From NCBI RefSeq assembly GCF_030580955.1, contig NZ_JAUQON010000005.1:248001-312000 (forward strand): a DNA stretch of 64,000 bases, given 5' to 3'. The notes below the pieces were generated by a model. That model saw only the letters and a list, made by a program, of their open reading frames with translations, was not told the DNA's origin and made no database searches. The position numbers were made by a program, and so were the translations under genes. Of this stretch, positions 50,127-58,523 are shown one piece after another. The DNA comes from Hymenobacter convexus (GTDB taxonomy: Bacteria > Bacteroidota > Bacteroidia > Cytophagales > Hymenobacteraceae). Within the stretch, counting starts at the first letter, position 1. Each line of letters opens with the position of its first letter.

Positions 50127-52145
50127 TCAGGCGGCTTCCATCACCTGAATTTTTCCCATGAGCTGCTTGACCTTGTCGGGCTTGCCGAACACGTACAGCG
50201 TGTCGTGCAGCTCGATTTCGGTGTCGGTGGTAATGGATTCCAGCATGGCGCCCGCGCGCCGGATGCCCAGCAGGCAGAGCCCCAAGCGCCGCAGTTCCAC
50301 TTCCGACAGCTGCTCGCCGGCCAGGCAGGTGTGCGGGTCGGCCTCGACGGGAACGGTGGCCACCTCGGCCCCGCTCAGCCCGACGTGAATGCTCGACCAG
50401 GCGGCACTGCTCAGCGAGTGGGGCCGCAGCATGGCGTGGCTGCCGTGGCGCAGCTCGCCGATAACCTCCTCGATGTCGGCAAGCGGCACCAGAAACCGCG
50501 CCAGCACGTGCGCCAGCACCTCCATGGAGGTTTCCTGCTCCTGGGCAATGACCTCGGTCGCGCCTACGTGGTAGAGGCTTTTGCGCTCGTATACATACAG
50601 GCTGCGCACCAGAATGCATACCAGCGGATTGAGCCGCCGGATGGCCGCCACGGCCCGGAGCGAGGCGGAAGGGTCGGAAATGGCCACGACCACGACCCGG
50701 GCCCGGGCCACGCCCAGGTGCTCGAGCACGTGCTCGTGGGTCACGTCGCCGTAGATGATGCGCTCGCCGCGCTTCAGGCCCCGGTGCACCTTGTCGGCGT
50801 CGGCTTCGAGGATGATGTGGGGGAGGTGGGCAAATTTGGCGGCCCGCACCAGGTTGCGCCCGTTCAGGCCGTACCCCACAACGACGAGGTGGTCGGTGAG
50901 GGGCGGCGCTTCCACGGCCAGGGCCGGGGTGGGGGGCTTGGGGCTCACGTGCAGGCGCTGCTCCAGCTCCAGGGGCCAGGGCAGGCGCATCACCCAGCCC
51001 ACCACGGGCCGGGCCAGGGCCAGCACGCCGGGCGTGGCGCACATGGTGAGCACCGAAATGGCCAGGAAAATCTGGTAGCTGTCGGGCTTGATGAGACCGG
51101 CCTGCAAGCCGGCCCGCGAAAGCACAAAGGCAAACTCGCCCACCTGCGCCAGGGCCATGCCGGTGAGCAGCACTTCGTTCACAGGCGCCCGCAAAAAGGC
51201 CGTGGCCACCGGCGTGAGCAGCATTTTAAGCAAAATAACCCCGACGGTGAGCAGCACGATTTCAACCGGGTGGGCCAGCAGCACGTGCACATCGAAGAGC
51301 ATGCCGATGGACACGAAAAAGAAGCTGGCAAACACCTCCCGAAACGGCAGCACGCTGCTCACGGCCTCGTAGCTGTACTCCGATTCGGAGATGATGAGGC
51401 CGGCCAGAAACGCGCCCAGCGCCAGCGACAACCCCGCTTGCTGGGTGAGCACGGCCACGCCCAGGCACGTGCCGATGATGGTGAGCAGAAACAGCTCGCG
51501 GCTGCGGGTGCGGGCCACGGCCAGCAGCACCTTGGGCATGAGGTAGCGCACCCCGAGGCCGACCACGGCCACCACACCCAGGATTTTTGCGCCCATCAGG
51601 ACCAGGGCCAGCGCGGGGTTGCCGCTGGCCTGCCCGCTGAGCAGCGGAATGAGCAGCATCATGGGCACCACCGCCAAATCCTGAAACAGCAGGATGGCCA
51701 GCACAATCTGCCCGTGCACCGACTCCACTTCCATGCGCTCCTGCATGAGCCGGAGCACAATGGCCGTGCTGCTCAGCGACAGCAGAAACCCCCAGAACAC
51801 CGACGAGCTGAACGTATTGCCCGCCGCCACGCCCAGCACCGCCACGGCCGCCACCGTGAGGCCCACCTGCAAGGTGCCGCCCAGAAAAACGGCCCGCTTG
51901 ATGCGGCCCAGGCTTTGCACCGAAAACTCCAGCCCGATGGTGAACATGAGCATGATAACGCCCATCTCGGCCACGTTGTCCACCTTGGCGGGCAGCTTCA
52001 CCAAGCCCAGCGCGTAGGGCCCGGCCAGCATGCCCGTCACCAGAAACCCGATGATGCTGGGCAGCTTGATGCGGTTGAACAGCAGTGTGACGCCCACCGA
52101 CAGGAGCAGGATAACCAGTAAATCGTAAAGCAGGGAGTAGTTCAT
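50127..52145 (-). CDS. Kef-type monovalent cation:proton antiporter with RCK domains
   Basis: A 672-residue CPA2 family transporter starting at the ATG at 52145. The membrane domain (about 1-400, 12-13 helices) has PSIIGFLVTGMLAGPYALGL, SLSSTAIVLRLMQER, ILLFQDLAVVPMML (QD motif), and LALGAFLAGLIISESEY. A TrkA-N/RCK domain (about 420-535: HLVVVGYGLNGRNLVRA, GDVTHEHVLEHLGV) binds NAD(H) or nucleotide, and a TrkA-C domain (about 590-665) ends it. It exports K+ or Na+ against protons, often in electrophile or osmotic stress. The C-terminal domains suggest ligand gating. Confidence 0.92.
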   Translation of the reverse strand: MNYSLLYDLLVILLLSVGVTLLFNRIKLPSIIGFLVTGMLAGPYALGLVKLPAKVDNVAEMGVIMLMFTIGLEFSVQSLGRIKRAVFLGGTLQVGLTVAAVAVLGVAAGNTFSSSVFWGFLLSLSSTAIVLRLMQERMEVESVHGQIVLAILLFQDLAVVPMMLLIPLLSGQASGNPALALVLMGAKILGVVAVVGLGVRYLMPKVLLAVARTRSRELFLLTIIGTCLGVAVLTQQAGLSLALGAFLAGLIISESEYSYEAVSSVLPFREVFASFFFVSIGMLFDVHVLLAHPVEIVLLTVGVILLKMLLTPVATAFLRAPVNEVLLTGMALAQVGEFAFVLSRAGLQAGLIKPDSYQIFLAISVLTMCATPGVLALARPVVGWVMRLPWPLELEQRLHVSPKPPTPALAVEAPPLTDHLVVVGYGLNGRNLVRAAKFAHLPHIILEADADKVHRGLKRGERIIYGDVTHEHVLEHLGVARARVVVVAISDPSASLRAVAAIRRLNPLVCILVRSLYVYERKSLYHVGATEVIAQEQETSMEVLAHVLARFLVPLADIEEVIGELRHGSHAMLRPHSLSSAAWSSIHVGLSGAEVATVPVEADPHTCLAGEQLSEVELRRLGLCLLGIRRAGAMLESITTDTEIELHDTLYVFGKPDKVKQLMGKIQVMEAA

Positions 52146-52283
52146 GGCGCGCAGCATTGAGGGGCGCGCCATTGCTTGCCGCACCCACAAGGTTGTAGGG
52201 CAGACCATTGCCGGATATTTCAATCACGCCGCTTCCGGGGGGCAAAGCGGTAACCAACAGCCTATAAAATGCACGTACACAGT

Positions 52284-52317
52284 ATAATCATATATGTAGC
52301 ATAATCATAGATGTAGC
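52284..52317. repeat. Tandem 17-bp repeat, two copies
   Basis: ATAATCATATATGTAGC at 52284-52300 is followed directly by ATAATCATAGATGTAGC at 52301-52317 (one mismatch). It lies between the antiporter start and the stop of the small basic protein gene. Next to it a 9-bp hairpin (GAGCCCGGC / GCCGGGCTC, 52328-52348) overlaps the last codons of that gene but has no T-run. Confidence 0.75.
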
Positions 52318-52335
52318 CTGCGGTACGGAGCCCGG

Positions 52336-52629
52336 CTACGCCGGGCTCAGGGTTCTTCGGTTGGTGGCCGTGGACAGCGCGGCTTTGCCGAGCTTCTGAA
52401 AGGATTTGCGCAGCCGTTTCACCAGGAATTTGGCTGCCGCGCGGGTGGCCTTGCGGTTGCGCGTCTTGCTGTACTTATCCAGCAGCTTGGTGAATTTGCG
52501 GCTGAGCTTGCGCACGGTGTTCACCAGCGGCTTTTCGAGCCGGCGGGCGTACTTGGCATTGAGCCCGCTCAGGTTGGCCTGAATGTCCTCGGCCAGCTTA
52601 AGCTGTAGTTGGTGCATGGCGTTTTTCAT
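52336..52629 (-). CDS. Small very basic helical protein
   Basis: 97 residues from the ATG at 52629 (MKNAMHQLQLKLAEDIQANL). Lys and Arg make up a large share, and the sequence is strongly helical: YARRLEKPLVNTVRKLSRKFTKLLDKYSKTRNRKATRAAAKFLVKRL. It resembles short histone-like or nucleoid-type basic proteins in composition but not in any named family that I recognise, so nucleic acid or polyanion binding is inferred from charge alone. Its promoter shows the best -7 box of all the dyad promoters in the window (TATTTTTG at the standard distance), so it is likely one of the most responsive members of the proposed regulon. Confidence 0.72.
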   Translation of the reverse strand: MKNAMHQLQLKLAEDIQANLSGLNAKYARRLEKPLVNTVRKLSRKFTKLLDKYSKTRNRKATRAAAKFLVKRLRKSFQKLGKAALSTATNRRTLSPA

Positions 52630-52702
52630 GGGAAGTTGGGGGTGAAGGGTGAGAAGGAAACCCGCCAATCCATGACGCTGGGGCCATCCGCAGGCAGCTT
52701 GT

Positions 52703-52839
52703 CAAAAATAGAAAATGCGGCCGGCGCCGAACATGAGCACAATCAGGTGCAAGGCTGATTACAATCTTGGCCCATGACAACAATCGAAATTTCAGTTGAT
52801 TAAGCTCATGTTTTGCGGCGCGGCCCCGGCCGAAATTGC
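52703..52839. promoter_or_regulatory. Four-dyad array between the basic protein gene and the exporter operon
   Basis: Cores: TGAGCACAATCA (52734), TGATTACAATCT (52756, one change), TGACAACAATCG (52775, one change) and TGATTAAGCTCA (52797). Steps are 22, 19 and 22 bp, like the array at 49109. On the minus strand TATTTTTG (52703-52710) is a perfect TANNTTTG ending 36.5 bp from the first dyad centre. The plus-strand box toward the exporter is not clear; TTTG at 52812-52815 may be a -33. Confidence 0.65.
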
Positions 52840-52886
52840 CCCGAAAACCCGGCGCCCCAGTGGGGCCAGTAGCCGCATGCTCGCCC

Positions 52887-53987
52887 ATGAAAGTCACCCA
52901 GTACCCGATGCCTTGCCGGCCCGCTGTGCTGCTGCTGGCATTCCTGGCCAGCTGCGGCGATAAGGAAGAGCGGGTGAAGCCCGTCTGGTCGGCCATTTCG
53001 GAGTCGGTGTACGCGGCCGGCACCGTCAAAAGCGGGCAGCAGTACCAGGCCTTTGCCACCGGCAGCGGCGTTATTCAGGCGGTTTTTGTGCGCGAGGGCG
53101 ACTCGTTGCGGGTGGGCGCGCCGCTGCTCTCCATTGCCAGCGACGTGCCGCGCCTCAACCAGGAAAACGCCGCCCTGGCCGCCCGCTACGCCGCCGTGGC
53201 CGCCAACCAAAGCCAGCTGCAGGAAGCGCGCGAGCGCATTGCCCTGCAACGCCGCACCATGCAGAACGACCTGCTGCAGCTCACGCGCCAGCGCCAGCTC
53301 TGGCAGCAAACCATCGGCACCAAGCTCACCCTAGAACAAAAGGAACTGGCCTACGCCGCCTCCAAAACGGCCTACGAATCGGCTGTGCTGAGCTACCAGA
53401 CGCTCAAAAAGCAGCTGGATTTCGCCGCCGCGCAGGCGCGCAAAAACCTCCAGATTGCCCGCACGCAAGCCGCCGACTTCGTGGTGCGCAGCAAAATCAA
53501 CGGCCTCGTCTACCAGCTCTACCGTGAGAAGGGCGAGGCCGTGACGCCCCAAACGCCGCTGGCGCTGCTGGGCGACGCCCGCCACTTCGTGCTCGAAATG
53601 CAGGTCGACGAGTCCGACATCGTGCGGGTGCGGCCCGGCCAGCAAGTGCTGGTCACGCTGGACAGCTACAAAGGGCAGGTGTTTACGGCGCGCGTGACGA
53701 GGATTTCGCCCATGATGAGGACCGGCAGCCGCACGTTTGAGGTCGATGCGACCTTCGTGCGCCAGCCGCCGGTGCTCTACCCGTTCGTGAGCTTCGAGGC
53801 CAACATTGTGCTGCAAACCAAGCCCCGGGCCCTGCTCATTCCGCGCCGCCTGCTGGTGGACGACTCCACGGTGCGGAAAAGCGACGGCAAGCTGGCGCGG
53901 GTGAAATCCGGCCTGCGCGATTACCAGATGGTGGAAGTCCTGGCGGGCCTCACGCCCGCCGACGAACTCACGGCCCGTGCGAAATGA
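52887..53987 (+). CDS. Exporter periplasmic adaptor lipoprotein (HlyD/DevB-like)
   Basis: A 366-residue membrane fusion protein. The ATG at 52887 gives a lipoprotein signal with lipobox LASC (Cys23). A beta-strand and lipoyl-like half (GVIQAVFVREGDSLRVGAPLLSI) is followed by a coiled-coil hairpin (about 90-205: ALAARYAAVAANQSQLQEARERIALQ, QKELAYAASKTAYESAVLSYQTL), the second lipoyl half (VRSKINGLVYQLYREKGEAV) and a beta-barrel domain (FVLEMQVDESDIVRVRPGQQVLVTLDSYKGQ). It links the ABC permease to an outer membrane channel. The stop overlaps the permease start by 4 bp. Confidence 0.88.
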   Translation: MKVTQYPMPCRPAVLLLAFLASCGDKEERVKPVWSAISESVYAAGTVKSGQQYQAFATGSGVIQAVFVREGDSLRVGAPLLSIASDVPRLNQENAALAARYAAVAANQSQLQEARERIALQRRTMQNDLLQLTRQRQLWQQTIGTKLTLEQKELAYAASKTAYESAVLSYQTLKKQLDFAAAQARKNLQIARTQAADFVVRSKINGLVYQLYREKGEAVTPQTPLALLGDARHFVLEMQVDESDIVRVRPGQQVLVTLDSYKGQVFTARVTRISPMMRTGSRTFEVDATFVRQPPVLYPFVSFEANIVLQTKPRALLIPRRLLVDDSTVRKSDGKLARVKSGLRDYQMVEVLAGLTPADELTARAK

Positions 53988-55243
53988 AACTGCCCCTGCT
54001 CTACGATGTGGCCCTGTCGCTGCTGCTGGCCCGCTGGCGGCAGACGCTGGTGGCGGCCGTCGGGGTCACGTTCAGCATCACCATGTTCATTGCGCTGCTC
54101 AGCTTCATGTCGGGCCTCAACCAGCTGCTGGATGGGTTGGTGCTCAACCGCACGCCCCACGTCCGCCTCTACAACGAAGTAAAACCCGCCCCGCAGCAGC
54201 CCGTGGACCGCTACACGGCGGGGCGTAAGCAGCACAATTTCATTCGCTCCATCAAGCCCAGCGACGAGCTGCCGCGCATTCACAACGTGGCGGCCATCAT
54301 CGCGGCGCTGCGCCACGACCCGCGGGTGCGCGGCGTGTCGCCCAAAACCCAGGCTCAAGTGTTCTACAACGTGGGCACCATCAACCTCACCGGCACCATC
54401 AGCGGCATCGAGGCCGAGGAGGAAGACCGGCTTTTTGCTTTCGGCGACTACGTGGTGGCCGGCAACCCGCTCAGCCTCAAAACCGTGGCCAACAGCATCA
54501 TCCTCGGCAAAGCCGCCGCCGACATCATGCTGGTGAACGTGGGCGACGTGGTGCAGGTGACTACCGTGAAGGGCAACCGCGTGCAGCTCAAGGTGGTCGG
54601 CCTGTTTCAGTCGGGCCTGCTCGACATCGATAAAGTGCAGAGCTACACCTCCCTGGCCACCGCCCAGAAGCTGCTAGGCGAGGCCAACAACTACATCACC
54701 GACGTGCAGGTGAAGCTCTACGATTTCACGCTGGCGCCCCGGCTCGCCCGGGAGTATGCGCAGCGCTACGAGGTGCAGGCCATCGACATTCAGACGGCCA
54801 ATTCGGAGTTCGAAACCGGCACGTTCATCCGCACGCTCATTTCCTACGCCGTGGGCATCACGCTGCTCACGGTGGCGGGCTTTGGAATATTTAACATCCT
54901 GAACATGATGATTTACGAGAAGATGGACACTATTGCCATCCTTAAGGCGGTGGGCTTCTCAGGGAGCGATGTGCGGCGGCTGTTCGTGGCGGTGGCGCTG
55001 GCAATTGGGCTGTCGGGCGGCGGGGTCGGGCTGCTGTGCGGGTTCGGCCTCTCGGCGCTCATTGCGCGGGTGCCGTTTCACCCGGCCTCGCTGCCCACGG
55101 TGCACTACTACCCGGTCAATTTCGACCCGCTTTTTTATGTGATTGGCGGGGTGTTTTCGCTCGTTACCACGTATTTGGCGGGATTTTTTCCGGCCCGCAA
55201 GGCCAGCCAGATTGACCCGGTCGTCATCATCCGAGGCAAATAA
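53984..55243 (+). CDS. FtsX/DevC-like ABC exporter permease
   Basis: A 419-residue membrane protein of the FtsX superfamily. One helix near the N-terminus (about 20-42: LVAAVGVTFSITMFIALLSFM), a periplasmic domain (about 45-280) with strands such as VRGVSPKTQAQVFYN and NPLSLKTVANSIILGKAAADIML, then three helices (about 285-310, 335-365, 385-405). GFGIFNILNMMIYEKMDTIAILKAVGFSGSDVRRLF is the characteristic cytoplasmic loop. Gene order adaptor-permease-ATPase matches devBCA of cyanobacteria, a lipid or glycolipid exporter, more than macAB. The cargo here is unknown. Confidence 0.88.
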   Translation: MKLPLLYDVALSLLLARWRQTLVAAVGVTFSITMFIALLSFMSGLNQLLDGLVLNRTPHVRLYNEVKPAPQQPVDRYTAGRKQHNFIRSIKPSDELPRIHNVAAIIAALRHDPRVRGVSPKTQAQVFYNVGTINLTGTISGIEAEEEDRLFAFGDYVVAGNPLSLKTVANSIILGKAAADIMLVNVGDVVQVTTVKGNRVQLKVVGLFQSGLLDIDKVQSYTSLATAQKLLGEANNYITDVQVKLYDFTLAPRLAREYAQRYEVQAIDIQTANSEFETGTFIRTLISYAVGITLLTVAGFGIFNILNMMIYEKMDTIAILKAVGFSGSDVRRLFVAVALAIGLSGGGVGLLCGFGLSALIARVPFHPASLPTVHYYPVNFDPLFYVIGGVFSLVTTYLAGFFPARKASQIDPVVIIRGK

Positions 55244-55257
55244 GACGAACCCGTAAC

Positions 55258-55941
55258 ATGGACACGCCCGCGCTCGAAGCCCGCCAGCTTATCAAGTACT
55301 TCGACGACCCCGTGCGGGTGCAGGTGCTGCACGGTCTCACGTTTGCGCTGGGCCGGGGCGAGTTTGCGGCCGTGGTGGGCAAGTCGGGCTGCGGCAAATC
55401 GACGCTGCTCTACATCCTCTCCACCATGGACACGACCTACGAGGGCGAACTGCTAATTGACGGCGTGCCCATGCGCGGCAAAAAAGAAGCCGAGCTGGCC
55501 CGCGTGCGCAACGCCCAAATCGGCTTCGTGTTCCAGTTTCACTACCTGCTGAACGAGTTTTCGGTGCTGCGCAACGTGATGCTGCCCGGCGAAAAGCTGG
55601 CAAAATTGTCGACCCAGGAAATCGAGCACCGCGCCTACGAAAAGCTTCAACTCCTGGGCATCGAAGGCGAGGCGCTCAAGAAGCCCAACCAGCTCTCGGG
55701 CGGCCAGAAGCAGCGCGTGGCCATTGCCCGCGCCCTCATCAACGACCCGCTCATCCTCATGGGCGACGAGCCCACCGGCAACCTCGACAAAAAAAACGGC
55801 GAAATCGTGTTCGACATTTTCAAGGAGCTGGCCGAAACCTACCACCAGGCCCTGCTCATCGTGACGCACGACCCTGAATTCGCCGCCAAAACCCACCGCA
55901 TCATTGAAATGGAAGACGGGCGCATCCTCAACGGGGGCTGA
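55258..55941 (+). CDS. ABC exporter ATPase (LolD/DevA/MacB-type)
   Basis: A 227-residue ATP-binding subunit. Walker [14 protein letters not shown] (near residue 40), Q-loop [26 protein letters not shown], signature [15 protein letters not shown], Walker [14 protein letters not shown] and the H-loop [10 protein letters not shown] are all intact. EPTGNLD and the short size are typical of ATPases paired with FtsX-like permeases (LolD, FtsE, MacB). It follows the permease gene by 14 bp and completes the three-gene exporter operon. It ends 6 bp before the convergent T9SS protein gene, with no separate terminator seen. Confidence 0.93.
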   Translation: MDTPALEARQLIKYFDDPVRVQVLHGLTFALGRGEFAAVVGKSGCGKSTLLYILSTMDTTYEGELLIDGVPMRGKKEAELARVRNAQIGFVFQFHYLLNEFSVLRNVMLPGEKLAKLSTQEIEHRAYEKLQLLGIEGEALKKPNQLSGGQKQRVAIARALINDPLILMGDEPTGNLDKKNGEIVFDIFKELAETYHQALLIVTHDPEFAAKTHRIIEMEDGRILNGG

Positions 55942-55947
55942 GCATCG

Positions 55948-57705
55948 CTATTCAACAACAAGCTGGCGCACCAACTGGCCGTGTTCGGTTTGCACCCGCA
56001 GCAGGTACAGGCCCGGGCTGAGGCCATCAAGCGGCAGCGTGTAGCGCAGTCCCGCCGCTGTCGGCCCCGTATGGTGCTGAGCTAATATTCGCCCCACGCC
56101 ATCCGTCAGGGTGAGCACCCCATTGCCCTGGCCAGCTAAGGCGGGCACCACTACCGTCGTGCTTTTGTGGGCGGGGTTTGGGTACAGCAGCAGCTCGGCG
56201 ACCGGGCTTGGCTCGGTCGTGGCCAGGACGGAAGTGCTCAGCGAAGCCAGGAAGCCCGCGTCGCTGCCCCCTTGCAGGATAGTGGAGCCGAAGGCAGCAG
56301 GCAAGGCCGTGTTATCGGCGATGTAGACGGTGGAGCCATTCGTGGCAATGTCGTACGCGTAATCGTTGGCTGGACTGCCGGCCTGGACGGCCCCCACGAA
56401 GTTGCCGGTGCCGGTTAGCTTGCCAACGAAAATATCGTTGGCCGTTGTGCCCGGCGGTGCTACGTTCACCAGAGTAGTACCCCCAAAGCTGGCCGTGGGG
56501 CTGTTAAAATAGCCCGTCACGTACACGTCCGTGCCAATTGCGGCAATGGCGCGAGGTGTGTCGATGCCGGGGCCGCCCGCCCACTGGCTCCAGGCAAAGG
56601 CGGCGCTCGTTCCGGCATCCGTTACCTTGGCCACAAACGCATCGGGCGGGCCACCGACCGGGGCCAGCGTAGTGCTGCCAAACAGGGCCAGCGTAGTGCT
56701 GCCAAACAGGGCCGGGGTGCTGGTGAACATACCGGCCACGAAAACGTCATTGCCGCTGGCCGCCACGGCCATCGGACTTTCAGAACCCGTCCCGCCAATG
56801 CGGAGGGCCCAGATAAAGCTGCCCGAGGTGTCGAGTTTAGCAACAAAACCGTCTTCGGACCCCACCTGCGTGTTGAAGAGCGTCGTTCCCAGGTTGATGC
56901 CAACACTGGTGAAATAGCCCACTACGTACACGCTGGAGCCAGCGGTGGCTATGCTGTAAGCAACCTCGTTGCTGACGCCGCCCGCGCCGCGCACCCAGTC
57001 GAAAGTGCCGGTGCTGCCCGCATCGGTCAGCTTGGCCACGAAGAGGTCGGTGCTGGTTACGCCGGGTGTCATCGGGTTGAGTATAACGTTGCTGCCAAAG
57101 GTCATCGTGCTGCTTTCATAATACCCCGTGAAGTATATGCTACTGCCACTCACGGCTACGTCGGTGGCGAAGTCGACGCCGAAGCCGCCGGCCTGCCGGG
57201 CCCAGGTAAAGCTGGCGGTAGTGCCCGCATCCGTCAGCTTGGCCACAAATACATCGGCGGTTGGGAGGGTGGAGTTGGTATTGGTGAGGGTGCCGGCGCC
57301 GAATCTGATGGTGGGACTGGTAAAATCGCCCACGATAAATACCGAATTACCACTCACCGCGATTCCGGTTGCCCAGTCGTTGCCGATGCCCCCGGCTTGC
57401 TGGGCCCAGAGGAAGCGGCCGGCCGTTTCGCTCCATTTGGCCACAAAAATATCCCCCTGCTGTCCCCCGGTCAGGGTAATGTTGCCGAAAGTAGCCGAGG
57501 AACCGAAGCTGCCGGCCAGGTACACATTGCCGCCGGCGTCCGCCGCCACCGCGTATACCTGGGCGCCACTGGCCGCCACCGCCGATTGCCAAGTGGGGGC
57601 CTGCGCCCGCGCATTGCCCGCACAAAGTAGCAGCAGCAGCAACAACAGCCCTGGTATAATCCAGCAGCAGCCTCGGCGAAATAGCAGTGGTAAAGACGAG
57701 TTCAT
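55948..57705 (-). CDS. Secreted SBBP-type repeat protein with T9SS sorting domain
   Basis: 585 residues from the ATG at 57705, with a signal peptide ending NARAQA. The body is a run of propeller-like repeats of about 50-60 residues: VAADAGGNVYLAGSFGSSATFGNITL, IAVSGNSVFIVGDFTSPTIRFG, VAVSGSSIYFTGYYESSTMTFG, IATAGSSVYVVGYFTS and so on, each with DVFVAKL-like turns. This is the beta-propeller SBBP type common in Bacteroidota. The C-terminus (LLLYPNPAHKSTTVVVP ... GLYLLRVQTEHGQLVRQLVVE) is a type A T9SS sorting domain. A 24-bp tandem duplication in the middle repeats LFGSTTLA. Function unknown; likely cell-surface or released. Confidence 0.85.
   Translation of the reverse strand: MNSSLPLLFRRGCCWIIPGLLLLLLLLCAGNARAQAPTWQSAVAASGAQVYAVAADAGGNVYLAGSFGSSATFGNITLTGGQQGDIFVAKWSETAGRFLWAQQAGGIGNDWATGIAVSGNSVFIVGDFTSPTIRFGAGTLTNTNSTLPTADVFVAKLTDAGTTASFTWARQAGGFGVDFATDVAVSGSSIYFTGYYESSTMTFGSNVILNPMTPGVTSTDLFVAKLTDAGSTGTFDWVRGAGGVSNEVAYSIATAGSSVYVVGYFTSVGINLGTTLFNTQVGSEDGFVAKLDTSGSFIWALRIGGTGSESPMAVAASGNDVFVAGMFTSTPALFGSTTLALFGSTTLAPVGGPPDAFVAKVTDAGTSAAFAWSQWAGGPGIDTPRAIAAIGTDVYVTGYFNSPTASFGGTTLVNVAPPGTTANDIFVGKLTGTGNFVGAVQAGSPANDYAYDIATNGSTVYIADNTALPAAFGSTILQGGSDAGFLASLSTSVLATTEPSPVAELLLYPNPAHKSTTVVVPALAGQGNGVLTLTDGVGRILAQHHTGPTAAGLRYTLPLDGLSPGLYLLRVQTEHGQLVRQLVVE
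56661..56708. repeat. Perfect tandem 24-bp duplication inside the SBBP protein
   Basis: Positions 56661-56684 and 56685-56708 are identical, giving an in-frame eight-residue repeat (LFGSTTLA twice). The frame stays open. Confidence 0.9.
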
Positions 57706-57905
57706 GGCCTTGTGGCATAAAGTCTTGAAAACAGAAAATAGGTTAGGCAAGAAGGGTGGGCTCTCGCCTGCCCGGTAGCCTGCATTCTTCGCCTGGCCAA
57801 GTACTGCCGCTCATTGAAGCAGAAAACAGGCGTGGGCTTTACGCCGTCGTCATGCGCCTTTTATGCCACCCTTGCAGTTCCGGGTAGTTTCGGTCTGCAG
57901 TTCTG

Positions 57906-58511
57906 CTACAAGTCGCGCACGGCCTGAATAGCCAGCGCGGGCGTCAGCTCATACACCCGGATGGCACCGGTGGGAATCTCCAGCGCTTCGACCTGGGCCA
58001 CGCTCAGGCCGTCGAGCTTCATGCGCAGGGCGCGGAGCGTGTTGCCGTGCGACACCACCAGCAGGTTGCGGCCGGCTTCGAGGCTGGGCAGCAGCACGTC
58101 GTGGTAGTAGCTCACCACCCGGTCAAGAGTCTGGTGCAGCGACTCGCCGGCGGGGGGCGCCTCGTCGTAGCTGCGGCGCCAGCGGGCCACTTGCTCGGCG
58201 CCGTATTCGTGCATGGCTTCCAGCTTGTTGTGGCCCTGCAGGGCCCCGTACATGCGCTCCCGCAGCGCATCGGAAGCGTACACGGGAATCGTGAGCTGGC
58301 CGATTTCTTCCAGCATCAGCTCCAGCGTGTGAAACGAGCGGCCCAGCGTGGAACAGAAAGCGACGTCGAAGTGCAGGCCGCGCAGCTTGCGGCCGGCGGC
58401 GCGGGCCTCTTCTTCGCCCTGGGACGTGAGCGGCACATCGAGCCAGCCGGTGAAGACGTTGGCCAGGTTGGCTTCGGACTGGCCGTGGCGCACAAGCACG
58501 AGGAGGGGCAT
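57906..58511 (-). CDS. gpmA: 2,3-bisphosphoglycerate-dependent phosphoglycerate mutase
   Basis: A 201-residue histidine phosphatase superfamily enzyme that interconverts 3- and 2-phosphoglycerate in glycolysis. LVRHGQSEANLANVFTGWLDVPLTSQGEEEA carries the phospho-His9, CSTLGRSFHTLELML follows, ALRERMYGALQGHNK holds the catalytic Glu, and VSHGNTLRALRM the second His. It is shorter than E. coli GpmA (about 250), as in the short dPGM form of Bacteroidota. It lies 12 bp downstream of the MsbA-like exporter gene and may share its transcript. Confidence 0.9.
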   Translation of the reverse strand: MPLLVLVRHGQSEANLANVFTGWLDVPLTSQGEEEARAAGRKLRGLHFDVAFCSTLGRSFHTLELMLEEIGQLTIPVYASDALRERMYGALQGHNKLEAMHEYGAEQVARWRRSYDEAPPAGESLHQTLDRVVSYYHDVLLPSLEAGRNLLVVSHGNTLRALRMKLDGLSVAQVEALEIPTGAIRVYELTPALAIQAVRDL

Positions 58512-58523
58512 GGTAATGAGGCC

